From contig NZ_PEKX01000009.1 in assembly GCF_002796985.1 (NCBI RefSeq), forward strand, positions 202,545 through 266,544: a DNA stretch of 64,000 nt. Direction: 5' to 3'. The notes below the pieces were generated by a model that saw only the letters and a program-made list of their open reading frames with translations, searched no databases and was not told the DNA's origin. This stretch comes from Pseudomonas sp. (GTDB lineage Bacteria; Pseudomonadota; Gammaproteobacteria; Pseudomonadales; Pseudomonadaceae). Both the position numbers and the translations under genes were made by a program. How positions within the stretch are numbered: the stretch's first letter is position 1; every line of letters begins with the position of its first letter. Shown here in pieces: positions 9,289 to 17,227 of this stretch.

Positions 9289-10314
9289 ATGTCGTTATCT
9301 CAACCGCGCAAAGCGGCGGACGTAAGTCCAGTCGTGGGCGCTGAGGAACAGCTGTTCACTTCCGCCACGGCGGATGACGGTGCCCATTTGCCCAGCGTGA
9401 ACGCCCAGCGCGCCAATGAGGCCAACCTGCGTCTCGTCAGTTGCGCGGGCCCCCGTCGCGACGAGGAAGTAGTCCCCGAAGAGGTCCTGATTCCCTATGC
9501 CGCGCCGGTCGAAGGCGTGGAAGACGGCGATCAGCCGCCTCCCTCTGGTGGCTGGTGGAAGCCCTCCGGGCTGGCGATCGGTATGCACGTGGCGATTGTC
9601 GCCGCGTTGGTCTGGGTGATGCCCAGCCCGGCCGAGCTGAATCTGGGCGCGGGTGAAATGCCCAAGGCCATGCAGGTGAGCGTCGTCACCCTGCCGCCCA
9701 AGCCCGAGCCGGTGCAGCAACCGCCGGCTGCCGCGCCGGTGCCGACACCGCCGGAACCCGAGCCGCCCAAACCGGTCGAGCCGCCCAAGCCGGTAGAAAA
9801 GCCCAAGCCCAAACCCAAGCCGGTCGAGAAGGCCGTGCCCAAGGTCTCGCCCAAGCCCAAGCCGAAACCCAAGCCCGAGTTGGACCCAGAGCCCGCCGAG
9901 GAAGCCGCCGCGCCACCGACCCCGGCCGCCCCGCCGCCGCCCGCGGCGCCGACCGTTGGCCAGTCCACCCCCGGTGCGCAATCCGCGCCGACTGGCTCCC
10001 AAGGTCCCGCGGGCCTGCCCACCGGCAGCCTCAATGACAGCGACATCAAGCCGCTGCGGATGGACGCCCCGGCCTATCCACGCGTGGCTCAGTCGAAGCA
10101 GATCGAAGGACACGTGAAGGTGCTGTTCACCATCACCAGCGATGGCCGGATCACCGACATCCAGTTCCTTGAATCGACCCCGCCCCGCGTCTTCGAGCGC
10201 AGCGTGCGCGATGCCATGGACAAATGGCGTTTCGAACCCCGTGTCAGCGGTGGCCAGATCGTTGCCCGCCAGGCGACCAAGGTGTTCTTCTTCAAGCTCA
10301 AGGGCCGTCGCTGA
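9289..10314 (+). CDS. tonB1: TonB1 energy transducer
   Basis: A 341-residue TonB protein, which passes proton-motive energy from ExbBD to outer-membrane receptors. In order it has a ~95-residue cytoplasmic N-terminal extension (a hallmark of Pseudomonas TonB1), one membrane helix (GLAIGMHVAIVAALVWVMPS), a long proline-rich rod of PKP/PEP repeats and a C-terminal domain with YP, GHVKVLFTI and FERSVRDAMDKWRFEP motifs. Length matches P. aeruginosa TonB1 (342). A Fur box lies upstream and a strong terminator downstream, so it is monocistronic. Confidence 0.95.
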   Translation: MSLSQPRKAADVSPVVGAEEQLFTSATADDGAHLPSVNAQRANEANLRLVSCAGPRRDEEVVPEEVLIPYAAPVEGVEDGDQPPPSGGWWKPSGLAIGMHVAIVAALVWVMPSPAELNLGAGEMPKAMQVSVVTLPPKPEPVQQPPAAAPVPTPPEPEPPKPVEPPKPVEKPKPKPKPVEKAVPKVSPKPKPKPKPELDPEPAEEAAAPPTPAAPPPPAAPTVGQSTPGAQSAPTGSQGPAGLPTGSLNDSDIKPLRMDAPAYPRVAQSKQIEGHVKVLFTITSDGRITDIQFLESTPPRVFERSVRDAMDKWRFEPRVSGGQIVARQATKVFFFKLKGRR

Positions 10315-10332
10315 CCGCTTCCTGCCAGCAAT

Positions 10333-10361
10333 AAAAAACGCGCCTCAGGGCGCGTTTTTTG
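10333..10361. terminator. Terminator after tonB1
   Basis: The stem ACGCGCC/GGCGCGT with TCAG loop has A-tract on the left and TTTTTT on the right, so it can work in both directions. Confidence 0.88.
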
Positions 10362-10392
10362 TGACCGTCGATTGACCGGGGCGTGACTTTGC

Positions 10393-10462
10393 GTAGGAGC
10401 GGACTCCGTCCGCGATAGGCCCGCATCGCGCCGGAAACCATCGTGGACGGAGTCCGCTCTAC
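10393..10462. repeat. Inverted REP pair (BIME)
   Basis: A plus-strand REP at 10393-10416 faces a minus-strand copy at 10440-10462. The second copy overlaps the stop codon (10459-10461) of the deoxyribosyltransferase gene. Confidence 0.88.
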
Positions 10463-10962
10463 GAGAGCAATTCTTCCCGCACCAGCTCCAGCGCTTCGCG
10501 CGCTCCGCCGACGGCGATGCGCACCGGCACGCCGAGCATCAGGTTCAGCGGCAAGCCGAAGCTTTCGATCTGGTTGCCATCACGGTCGCGGCCCGGCTCC
10601 TCGCCTTGCCATTCGCAAGGCAGACGCTCGACGCAGCTGCCGCCTTCATCGATGTAGCCATACAGCGGCTTGCCCAGCGCGGCGGCGTAGCCCAGTTCGA
10701 AGGCCGTGCCGCTGTCCGGCTCGGTGCCGCGGAAGGGGTTGAGGTTGGCCAGCACCGCGTCCGCCTCGGCGATCAGGGTGAGATTGGCCTGGTAGATCCA
10801 CAGTGCCTGCTCCGGGGGATTAGTGATGCCTTCGGGCACCGAATGGTCTAGCGGATAGAGGCCCTGCAGGCCGAATTCGGTGCACAGCGCCTTGAGTCGC
10901 TCGCCCTGCGCAAAGGCATCGGGGCGGAACACATCGGGGCCGGCAAGGTAGATCTTGAGCAT
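10459..10962 (-). CDS. Nucleoside 2-deoxyribosyltransferase
   Basis: A 167-residue enzyme that exchanges or hydrolyses the base on 2'-deoxynucleosides. It begins with MLKIYLAGPDVF, the family's nucleotide-binding strand-loop, and carries the block around residues 80-105 (DSGTAFELGYAAALGKPLYG) containing the catalytic glutamate. Length fits the family (~160). It starts 2 bp after the stop of the ChaA-type gene, so the two are probably translated together. Adenine deaminase lies nearby, so a purine-salvage role is plausible. Its last codon and stop fall inside a REP element. Confidence 0.88.
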   Translation of the reverse strand: MLKIYLAGPDVFRPDAFAQGERLKALCTEFGLQGLYPLDHSVPEGITNPPEQALWIYQANLTLIAEADAVLANLNPFRGTEPDSGTAFELGYAAALGKPLYGYIDEGGSCVERLPCEWQGEEPGRDRDGNQIESFGLPLNLMLGVPVRIAVGGAREALELVREELLS

Positions 10963-10964
10963 GG

Positions 10965-12047
10965 TCAGAGTCCCATGAACGACAACATCAGGAAGGTGGC
11001 GAACAGCACGAAGTGGGTCATGCCCTCGATGGCGTTGGTCTTGCCGTCATGCAGGTTGAAGCCGGCGACCATCAGGGTGATGAACATCATGCCGGTCTGC
11101 AGCGGGGTCATTGCCATCTGGATCGGCTGGCCCTTGAACAGCGCCAGGGCTTCGATCACCGGCACGGTGAGGATCACCGTGGACAGCGAGGCGCCCAGGG
11201 CGATGTTGACCACCGGCTGCATGCGGTTGGCCAGCGCGGCGCGCAGGGCGGTGAGGATTTCCGGGCTGGCGGAGATCGCCGCCACCAGCAGCGCCGGCAC
11301 GATGGGCGGCACGCCGCTGCCTTCCAGGCCAATGTCCAGGGCCTTGGACATCACCTCGGCCAGCGCGCCGATCAGCACCACGCCAACCACCAGCAGCGCC
11401 ATGGACTGCTGGCTGCTGCCTGGCGTCTCGTGGCCTTCGCCCTGCTCGCCGTGGGTCGCGTAGTTGTAGCTGAAGAAGTAGCTGTGCTGGCCGGTCTGCA
11501 TGCGCAGGAACAACGCGTAGAGCATGACCATGCAGCCGATGGTGAAGAACGAGTAGAGCTTCCACTGCTCGGCCGGGATCAGCTCCGGCACCACCATGGA
11601 GATGCCCACGGCGGTGAGGATCATGGTCACGTAGGTCTTGCCCGAATCGTCGTTATACGACTGCTCGCCGTGCTTGAGGCCGCCCAGTAGCGCGGCCAGG
11701 CCGAGGATGCCGTTCATGTCGAGCATCACCGCAGCGTAGATGGTGTCGCGGGCCAGGGTCGGGGAATGGTTGTGGCCCATCATGATCGCCAGGATCACCA
11801 CCTCCACCAGCACCGCCGCCAGGGTCAGGATCATGGTGCCGTAGGGCTCGCCGACCTTCTCCGCGAGGATCTCGGCGTGGTGGGCCACCCGTAGCGACAC
11901 GCCGATGATCACCGCCAGCAGCGCGCTGGCGGCGATCCCCGCGAGCAGTTTGCCGCCGCCCAGCAGGCTGTGCTCCAGCGGGTAGACCGCGACCGCCACC
12001 AGCAGGGCGAAGAGGAGGAATTTTTCGTCTTTGAGCGAACGCAGCAT
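10965..12047 (-). CDS. chaA: ChaA-type calcium/proton antiporter
   Basis: A 360-residue inner-membrane cation exchanger of the CaCA superfamily. It has about eleven hydrophobic segments and two inverted halves, each with the family repeat: GEPYGTMILTLAAVLVEVVI in the first and VPALLVAAISASPEILTALR in the second, whose acidic residues bind the cation. It expels Ca2+ (and Na+/K+ in E. coli ChaA) in exchange for protons. The acidic loop seen in some homologues is represented by the EQGEGHE stretch. The gene precedes the deoxyribosyltransferase in one short operon. Confidence 0.88.
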   Translation of the reverse strand: MLRSLKDEKFLLFALLVAVAVYPLEHSLLGGGKLLAGIAASALLAVIIGVSLRVAHHAEILAEKVGEPYGTMILTLAAVLVEVVILAIMMGHNHSPTLARDTIYAAVMLDMNGILGLAALLGGLKHGEQSYNDDSGKTYVTMILTAVGISMVVPELIPAEQWKLYSFFTIGCMVMLYALFLRMQTGQHSYFFSYNYATHGEQGEGHETPGSSQQSMALLVVGVVLIGALAEVMSKALDIGLEGSGVPPIVPALLVAAISASPEILTALRAALANRMQPVVNIALGASLSTVILTVPVIEALALFKGQPIQMAMTPLQTGMMFITLMVAGFNLHDGKTNAIEGMTHFVLFATFLMLSFMGL

Positions 12048-12165
12048 CGAGGGATGTCCATTGCCTTAGAGGGCGAGTGCGCCATCTTAGGCAATGCACC
12101 GGGGGCCTGCCAGCGCGGGGGCGCCGCGCTGCGGCCGGTGGCCAGCGGAAGACCGGTCCGGTGGG

Positions 12166-12672
12166 TCAGGAGCTGGCGTCAGGCGTCGTGGCCTCAGGTG
12201 TCAGCCCGGCCTTCTCGAGGAATCTCTTCTGCGACAGCAGAATCCGCTCCGGCGCGGCGCTGAGCAGCACATAGGAGGCTTTCAGCTCCTGGGCGATGCC
12301 CTCCTTCTTGGTCTTGTCGCTGGCCTTCATGTAGCGCCTGAGGTTCTGGTAATAGCCGACCTGCAGCTCGTAGTAGCCACTGAGGTGTCGGGAGAAACGG
12401 TCGGCATCGTCGCTGTGCCTGAGCGTTTCCACCCGGTCCAGGGCGAGCTCAAGTTCTTCGATGTGTTTGCGCAACTGCTCGAGCTTGAGGTCCCGGGCGC
12501 TTTGCGAACGGATGTCGAAGTTGCCGCCCAGGAAGCTCAGGTGATCCTTGGCGAACTGCTCCCGGCTTTGCGAAAAGGTTGAGCTGACCTGCTGGTTGTA
12601 AATCAGATCGGGAATGTCGCCACAGGCGGCAAGCACCAGCGGTAGCAGCAGAGCTGCCAGTGTTCTGTTCAT
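12166..12672 (-). CDS. Predicted lipoprotein, function unknown
   Basis: 168 residues with a lipoprotein signal (MNRTLAALLLPLVLAAC, lipobox LAAC, modified Cys at position 17). The mature part is charged and mostly helical, with heptad-like leucine spacing around residues 55-85 (LKLEQLRKHIEELELALDRV) suggesting a coiled coil. No enzyme motif seen. It lies between the ChaA-type gene and the divergent adenine deaminase gene, with its own 5' region. Likely anchored in the outer membrane facing the periplasm. Confidence 0.65.
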   Translation of the reverse strand: MNRTLAALLLPLVLAACGDIPDLIYNQQVSSTFSQSREQFAKDHLSFLGGNFDIRSQSARDLKLEQLRKHIEELELALDRVETLRHSDDADRFSRHLSGYYELQVGYYQNLRRYMKASDKTKKEGIAQELKASYVLLSAAPERILLSQKRFLEKAGLTPEATTPDASS

Positions 12673-12884
12673 GGTCGGAACCGTCGGCTGATAGGGGGAC
12701 CATCGATTTTAGGAAGGCAGCCGGGCGGAAGATTTCGCGGTGTTCTGTCTTTTCAGTCAGAATTGTCTCTCGGTGCTGTGAGCAATGGATGTGCGCGTGC
12801 CGGCCGCCTCGCTTCGAATGGCTTATCGGACCAGCCTGTGTGCCAATGGCGGGCGCCTGACCCACCCATAACGAGACCTCACCC

Positions 12885-13835
12885 ATGTACGAATGGCTCA
12901 ATGCCCTGCCCAAGGCCGAACTGCACTTGCACCTCGAAGGTTCGCTGGAGCCCGAGCTGCTCTTCGCCCTGGCCGAGCGCAACAAGATCGCCCTGCCCTG
13001 GGGCGACGTCGAGAGCCTGCGCAAGGCCTATGCGTTCAACAACCTGCAGGAGTTCCTCGACCTCTACTACGCTGGCGCCGACGTGCTGCGCACCGAGCAG
13101 GACTTCTACGACCTGACCTGGGCGTACCTGGAGAAGTGCAAGGCGCAGAACGTCATCCACGTCGAACCCTTCTTCGACCCGCAGACCCACACCGACCGTG
13201 GCGTTCCCTTCGAGGTGGTGCTGCGCGGTATCCAGGGCGCGCTCAAGGATGGCGAGAAGCAGTTGGGTATCAGCCACGGCCTGATCCTCAGCTTCCTGCG
13301 CCACCTGTCCGAGGACGAGGCGTTCAAGACCCTGGAGCAGGCGATGCCGTTCCGCGACGCGTTCATCGCCGTCGGCCTGGACAGCTCCGAAGTCGGCCAC
13401 CCGCCGCGCAAGTTCCAGCGTGTGTTCGATCGCGCCCGCAGCGAAGGCTTCCTCACGGTCGCCCATGCCGGCGAGGAAGGTCCGCCGGAGTACATCTGGG
13501 AAGCCCTGGACCTGCTCAAGATCGAACGCATCGACCACGGCGTGCGCGCCATCGAGGACGAACGCCTGATGCAGCGCATCATCGACGAGCAGATCCCGCT
13601 GACCGTCTGCCCGCTGTCCAACACCAAGCTCTGCGTGTTCGACCACATGCGCGAGCACAACATCCTCGACATGCTCGAACGCGGCGTGAAGGTGACGGTG
13701 AATTCGGACGACCCGGCGTACTTCGGCGGCTACGTCACCGAGAACTTCCAGGCGCTGCACGAGCATTTGGGGATGACCAAGGAGCAGGCGCAGCGGCTGG
13801 CGCAGAACAGCCTGGATGCGCGGTTGGTGAAGTGA
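12885..13835 (+). CDS. Adenine deaminase (adenosine-deaminase family)
   Basis: A 316-residue zinc hydrolase converting adenine to hypoxanthine and ammonia. The metal and catalytic motifs are present in order: AELHLHLEGSL near residue 11, HAGEE near residue 197, ERIDHGVRAIED and VNSDDPAYFGGYV. The SDDPAYFGGY form is typical of the adenine-specific branch (yeast Aah1, P. aeruginosa PA0148) rather than true adenosine deaminase. Length also fits that branch. Transcribed away from the lipoprotein gene. A repeat element follows within 35 bp. Confidence 0.9.
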   Translation: MYEWLNALPKAELHLHLEGSLEPELLFALAERNKIALPWGDVESLRKAYAFNNLQEFLDLYYAGADVLRTEQDFYDLTWAYLEKCKAQNVIHVEPFFDPQTHTDRGVPFEVVLRGIQGALKDGEKQLGISHGLILSFLRHLSEDEAFKTLEQAMPFRDAFIAVGLDSSEVGHPPRKFQRVFDRARSEGFLTVAHAGEEGPPEYIWEALDLLKIERIDHGVRAIEDERLMQRIIDEQIPLTVCPLSNTKLCVFDHMREHNILDMLERGVKVTVNSDDPAYFGGYVTENFQALHEHLGMTKEQAQRLAQNSLDARLVK

Positions 13836-13865
13836 AGGTCCAGGGGGTGGCTCCGCTGCGGGGCC

Positions 13866-13983
13866 TACCCCTCACCCCAGCCCTCTCCCAGGGGGAGAGG
13901 GAGCCGATCGTGCCGGCTGACGCTGTCGCCATCCTGCTGCGGACAGTCCCCTCTCCCTCTGGGAGAGGGTGAGGGCTACCCCC
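13866..13983. repeat. Interspersed inverted repeat (CTCTCCC family), copy A
   Basis: About 118 bp bounded by arms CCCTCTCCCAGGGGGAGAGGG and CCCTCTCCCTCTGGGAGAGGG joined by a GC-rich spacer. Related elements lie at 15888-16047 and 27010-27118. Such elements are common between Pseudomonas genes and may act as mobile MITE-like units or RNA hairpins. Confidence 0.7.
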
Positions 13984-14105
13984 TGCACCAAAACTCCCCG
14001 ACATTCCCCCGTCCCGATCCGTCCTCTCATCTGGCGCCCGCGACCTTTCGCCCAACCCCTGCTACCCCTATAAGAACGCCTCTCCCACCGTCTTGAGGTA
14101 GCAGC

Positions 14106-14786
14106 ATGAACAGGATCGTCGCCATCACCGGCGGCTTCGGCCATCTGGGCAGCGTGGTCGGCCAGGCGTTCGCCGATGCCGGCTGGCAGGTCGCCTTGCT
14201 CGACCGTGCCGTCGGCCCGCGTTATCCACAGGCTGGCGCGCTGTCCATCGGCGGTGTCGACCTCACCGATTCGGCCGCCGCCCGTGTGGCGCTGGAACAG
14301 GTCAACGAGCATTTTGGAGGCCTGGATGCGCTGATCAACGTGGCCGGCGGCTTCCACTGGGAGACCCTGGCTGACGGCGATGTCGACACCTGGGATCTGA
14401 TGTACCGCATCAACCTGCGCACCGCCGTGGTCTCCAGCCAGGTCGCGCTGGCGCACCTGAAGGCGCGGGGGCACGGGCGCATCCTCAACATCGCCGCCGC
14501 AGCCGCCACCCGCGCAGCGCTGGGCATGGGTGCCTATGCGGCGTCCAAGGCCGGCGTCATGCGCCTGACCGAAGCACTGGCGGAGGAACTGAAGGACGCG
14601 CGCATCACCGTCAATGCGCTGATGCCGAGCATCATCGACACCCCACAGAACCGCGCCGACATGCCCAATGCCGAGTTCGATCGTTGGGTACGCCCGGAGC
14701 AACTGGCGGCGACCTTGCTGTTCCTCGCCTCGGACGCGGCATCGGCCATTACCGGTGCGTGCATTCCGGTGACTGGGCGGGTCTGA
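14106..14786 (+). CDS. Short-chain dehydrogenase/reductase
   Basis: A 226-residue NAD(P)-dependent oxidoreductase of the classical SDR fold. The cofactor glycine motif is TGGFGHLG at residues 8-15, the NVAGG (NAG-like) element lies near residue 80, and the active-site YxxxK is YAASKAG near residues 144-150. The C-terminal ITGACIPVTGRV matches the usual SDR end. Substrate unknown. The start ATG follows a GAGGTAG site. It stands between a repeat and an AEC transporter gene, with no obvious pathway partner. Confidence 0.86.
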   Translation: MNRIVAITGGFGHLGSVVGQAFADAGWQVALLDRAVGPRYPQAGALSIGGVDLTDSAAARVALEQVNEHFGGLDALINVAGGFHWETLADGDVDTWDLMYRINLRTAVVSSQVALAHLKARGHGRILNIAAAAATRAALGMGAYAASKAGVMRLTEALAEELKDARITVNALMPSIIDTPQNRADMPNAEFDRWVRPEQLAATLLFLASDAASAITGACIPVTGRV

Positions 14787-14918
14787 CCCCACGCCCAGTG
14801 GGAGCGGGCCTGGCGCGCTGCTGCACGAAATGGGCAGGGACGGGCGCCGTAAGCATTGGACGCTATCGATCGGCAACCCTATGCTCGCCTGCCGCTCCCG
14901 TTCTCCAGGTTCCTTGCC

Positions 14919-15848
14919 ATGCACACCGTGTTCGCCGTCGTCCTGCCGATCTTCGCGCTGATCCTGGTCGGCTGGCTGTGCCGGCGCACCAACCGCCTCG
15001 GCCCGCAGGCAGCCTCGGAGATCAACAAGCTGGTGGTCTGGCTGTGCCTGCCGGCGCTGCTGTTCAAGGTCACCGCCACCGCGACCTGGGCGGAAATCTG
15101 GCAGCCGGGCTTCCTCGCCGCCTTCACGGGCGGCTGCCTGCTGGTGTTCTTCGCCACGCTGATCTGGCGCCTGATGCAGGGTCGCGCGTTGCCGGCGGCG
15201 AGTATCGACGGCCTCAGTGCGTCCTACGCCAATACCGGCTACATGGGCATCCCGCTGTGCCTGCTGGTGTTCGGCCAGGACGGCCTGGAGCCGGCGCTGA
15301 TCGCCTCTTTGCTGGTGGTCTGCGTGCTGTTCGCCATCGCCGTGGTGTGCATCGAGGTCGGCCTGCAGGAGGAGAAGCACATCGGCCGCGCTGTCTGGGT
15401 GGTGACCCAGGCGCTGGGCAAGAATCCGCTGGTGGTCTCGCCGATCATCGGCGGATTATGGGCGGTGACCGGCATCGGCCTGCCGGCGCCGCTGCTGCAT
15501 TTTCTCGACATGCTCGCCGCCGCCACCACGCCTTGCGCGCTGGTGTCCCTCGGCCTGTTCCTGGCGCAGAAGCAGGAGGGCGAACAGGTCGGTGCCTGGC
15601 CGCTGGTGGCGATCAAGCTGGTTGGCCAGCCGTTGCTTACCGGCTTCCTCGCCTACAAGGTCTTCGACCTGCCGCCGCTGTGGGCGGACTCCGCGCTGCT
15701 GCTCAGCGCACTGCCCACCGGCACCGGGCCGTTCATGCTCGCCGAGTACTACCAGCGCGAGGCGGCGGTGGTGTCGCGGAGCATTCTGGTGTCGACATTG
15801 GGGTCGTTGGTAACCCTCTCTCTTTGCTTACTGTGGATCGCCCGATAG
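14919..15848 (+). CDS. AEC-family transporter (auxin efflux carrier-like)
   Basis: A 309-residue integral membrane protein with about ten helices in two five-helix halves. The start MHTVFAVVLPIFALILVGW is characteristic of bacterial AEC proteins, and the crossover-type segment SYANTGYMGIPL near residue 105 holds the conserved NTG-G-P pattern, mirrored by ALPTGTGPFMLA in the second half. Family members export malonate, malate or other organic anions. I preferred the ATG at 14919 because the TTG 21 codons upstream adds a charged tail not seen in the family. Substrate unknown. Confidence 0.84.
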   Translation: MHTVFAVVLPIFALILVGWLCRRTNRLGPQAASEINKLVVWLCLPALLFKVTATATWAEIWQPGFLAAFTGGCLLVFFATLIWRLMQGRALPAASIDGLSASYANTGYMGIPLCLLVFGQDGLEPALIASLLVVCVLFAIAVVCIEVGLQEEKHIGRAVWVVTQALGKNPLVVSPIIGGLWAVTGIGLPAPLLHFLDMLAAATTPCALVSLGLFLAQKQEGEQVGAWPLVAIKLVGQPLLTGFLAYKVFDLPPLWADSALLLSALPTGTGPFMLAEYYQREAAVVSRSILVSTLGSLVTLSLCLLWIAR

Positions 15849-15887
15849 CAGCCATTGCGTAGGAGCAAGGACAGTCCGTGCCTGGAA

Positions 15888-16047
15888 TTTCCCTCTCCCT
15901 AACCCTGGCGCGCGTCCCGCTCCGACGGGAGAGGGGACTGTCCGGCGCGCACAAATAACCCTGTGCTTACCGGCTGGCTCTGCCCTATCCGAGAGCGCCG
16001 AATGGCGCCCTCTCTCTTCAGGGAGAGGGCGGGGGAGAGGGTTGGGG
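15888..16047. repeat. Interspersed inverted repeat (CTCTCCC family), copy B
   Basis: A longer, more diverged relative of the element at 13866. CCCTCTCCCTAACCCTGGCG starts it and GGAGAGGGTTGGGG ends it, with internal arms. It fills most of the 15849-16229 gap, which otherwise holds only a REP and the leader of the PilZ gene. Confidence 0.6.
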
Positions 16048-16065
16048 CCCGCGCAGAGTTTCCAG

Positions 16066-16089
16066 GTAGGAGCGGACTCCGTCCGCGAT
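16066..16089 (+). repeat. Solo REP element
   Basis: A perfect copy of the 24-bp REP found beside the RAYT gene. No inverted partner is seen nearby, unlike the other copies in this window. Confidence 0.85.
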
Positions 16090-16229
16090 GGAAGACGAGG
16101 GCGCTTTCGCGGCAAATACTGGCAGTTGATAGCTTTTGAGCCCGTTTGAGGCGCTGGCGCTGCTAGGCTGCGCGCGCGTTTCGTTCCCGAGTCGCCCGTC
16201 CCAGAGCCCGCTCCCTACAAGTGGCCGCC

Positions 16230-16582
16230 ATGCGCAAGCACCGTCGTTTGATCTTCCGCCACATCGGCCAGATCAACGTGGCCAACCGCCTGAGTGGTGA
16301 GCCCATGTGGACGTCTCGATGGGCGGCCAGCGGCTGGTGGCGAACCAGCCGCTGGCGCCGGGTAGCTGCTACGACATGCGCCTGGACATCCCGGTGCGCG
16401 AGGATCACACCCGCTCAGTGGACATCAGCGCGATCTGCCAGTGGCCCAAGAAGGATGCCAAGAACGCGCGCTTCGAGCAGGGCTTCAAGCTGGACCGGCC
16501 GAGCACGGCTTTCACCGAGTTGGTGACGTCGAAGTCGGTGAGTTTCAAGCGCAGTCTGTTGGGGCGGGCACGGTTGCAGTGA
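16230..16582 (+). pseudogene. PilZ-domain protein interrupted by a frameshift
   Basis: PilZ domains bind cyclic di-GMP through an RxxxR motif and a D/NxSxxG motif. Here the first is in one frame (MRKHRRLIFR from the ATG at 16230) and the second, DVSMGG, is in another frame starting near 16307, followed by a normal PilZ ending. Adding one G in the TGGAC run at 16308-16312 would rejoin them as EPMWDVSMGG. So the gene has lost a base, or the assembly has an error there. If real, c-di-GMP binding is lost. The repaired protein would be about 118 residues, a single PilZ domain. Confidence 0.75.
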
Positions 16583-16603
16583 ATGCTTACTTGAGAGTGC
16601 CAT

Positions 16604-16728
16604 TATTCTAGCGACTTGGTTTGCATAAGGCAGTAATACTGGCGCTTCACAGTCTCCGTTTCGGTATCTTATCGACTGACATGCTAATATTCTGGCGAAA
16701 TTAATGTCATAACGCCGGAATACTAGCG
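16604..16728. promoter_or_regulatory. hipB operator array
   Basis: Five copies of a 10-bp motif close to TATTCTGGCG lie before hipB: 16604-16613, 16635-16644, 16688-16697 and 16719-16728 on the plus strand, and 16713-16722 inverted. The copies at 16688 and 16713 form an inverted repeat with one mismatch. HipB-type repressors bind such palindromes to silence their own operon. Confidence 0.65.
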
Positions 16729-16730
16729 AC

Positions 16731-17225
16731 ATGGCCAAGAAAACCGCCCCCCTGTTGCCGCAGACCAACCAACTGCTTGCCGCCTTCGGCGAGCGCCTCA
16801 AGCTCGCGCGCCTACGCCGCAAGCTGACCGCCAAGCAGGTCGCCGAACGCTCCGGTATGTCGCCGATGACGCTTCGTGCCGTGGAGGCCGGCGGCGCCGG
16901 GGTGACCATTGGCGCCTATCTGTCGGTGATGCAGGTGTTGGGGCTGGAGTCGGACCTGGCAAGGCTCGCCGAAGCCGACGAGCTGGGTCGCCAGTTGCAG
17001 GACGCCCGTCTGGTGAGTCAGCGAAGACGCGAGACCGTGCCTGCAAAACCGCGCTATGCCCCCCCGAACACGCCCAGGGCAGGGCAGGATGCGGTTGCAG
17101 AGGAGCAGGCCGCACTCGCATCGGCTGAACCGCAAGCGAGCGTCGTGGCCGACAAGGGTGTCACGGCCAAGGCGCTGGCGGCACTCCTCGAGCCGATCAG
17201 CCTTGAGGGCAAGGAGCGCGAATAG
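16731..17225 (+). CDS. HipB-like antitoxin / repressor (XRE helix-turn-helix)
   Basis: 164 residues. Residues 18-75 form a Cro/CI-type helix-turn-helix (FGERLKLARLRRKLTAKQVA, then MSPMTLRAVEAG). The remaining ~85 residues are alanine- and glutamate-rich and look unstructured, making the protein about twice the length of E. coli HipB (88 residues). It should bind the HipA-like kinase encoded 2 bp downstream and repress the operon through the repeats upstream. The short spacing and divergent composition point to an acquired toxin-antitoxin unit. Confidence 0.85.
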   Translation: MAKKTAPLLPQTNQLLAAFGERLKLARLRRKLTAKQVAERSGMSPMTLRAVEAGGAGVTIGAYLSVMQVLGLESDLARLAEADELGRQLQDARLVSQRRRETVPAKPRYAPPNTPRAGQDAVAEEQAALASAEPQASVVADKGVTAKALAALLEPISLEGKERE

Positions 17226-17227
17226 CC

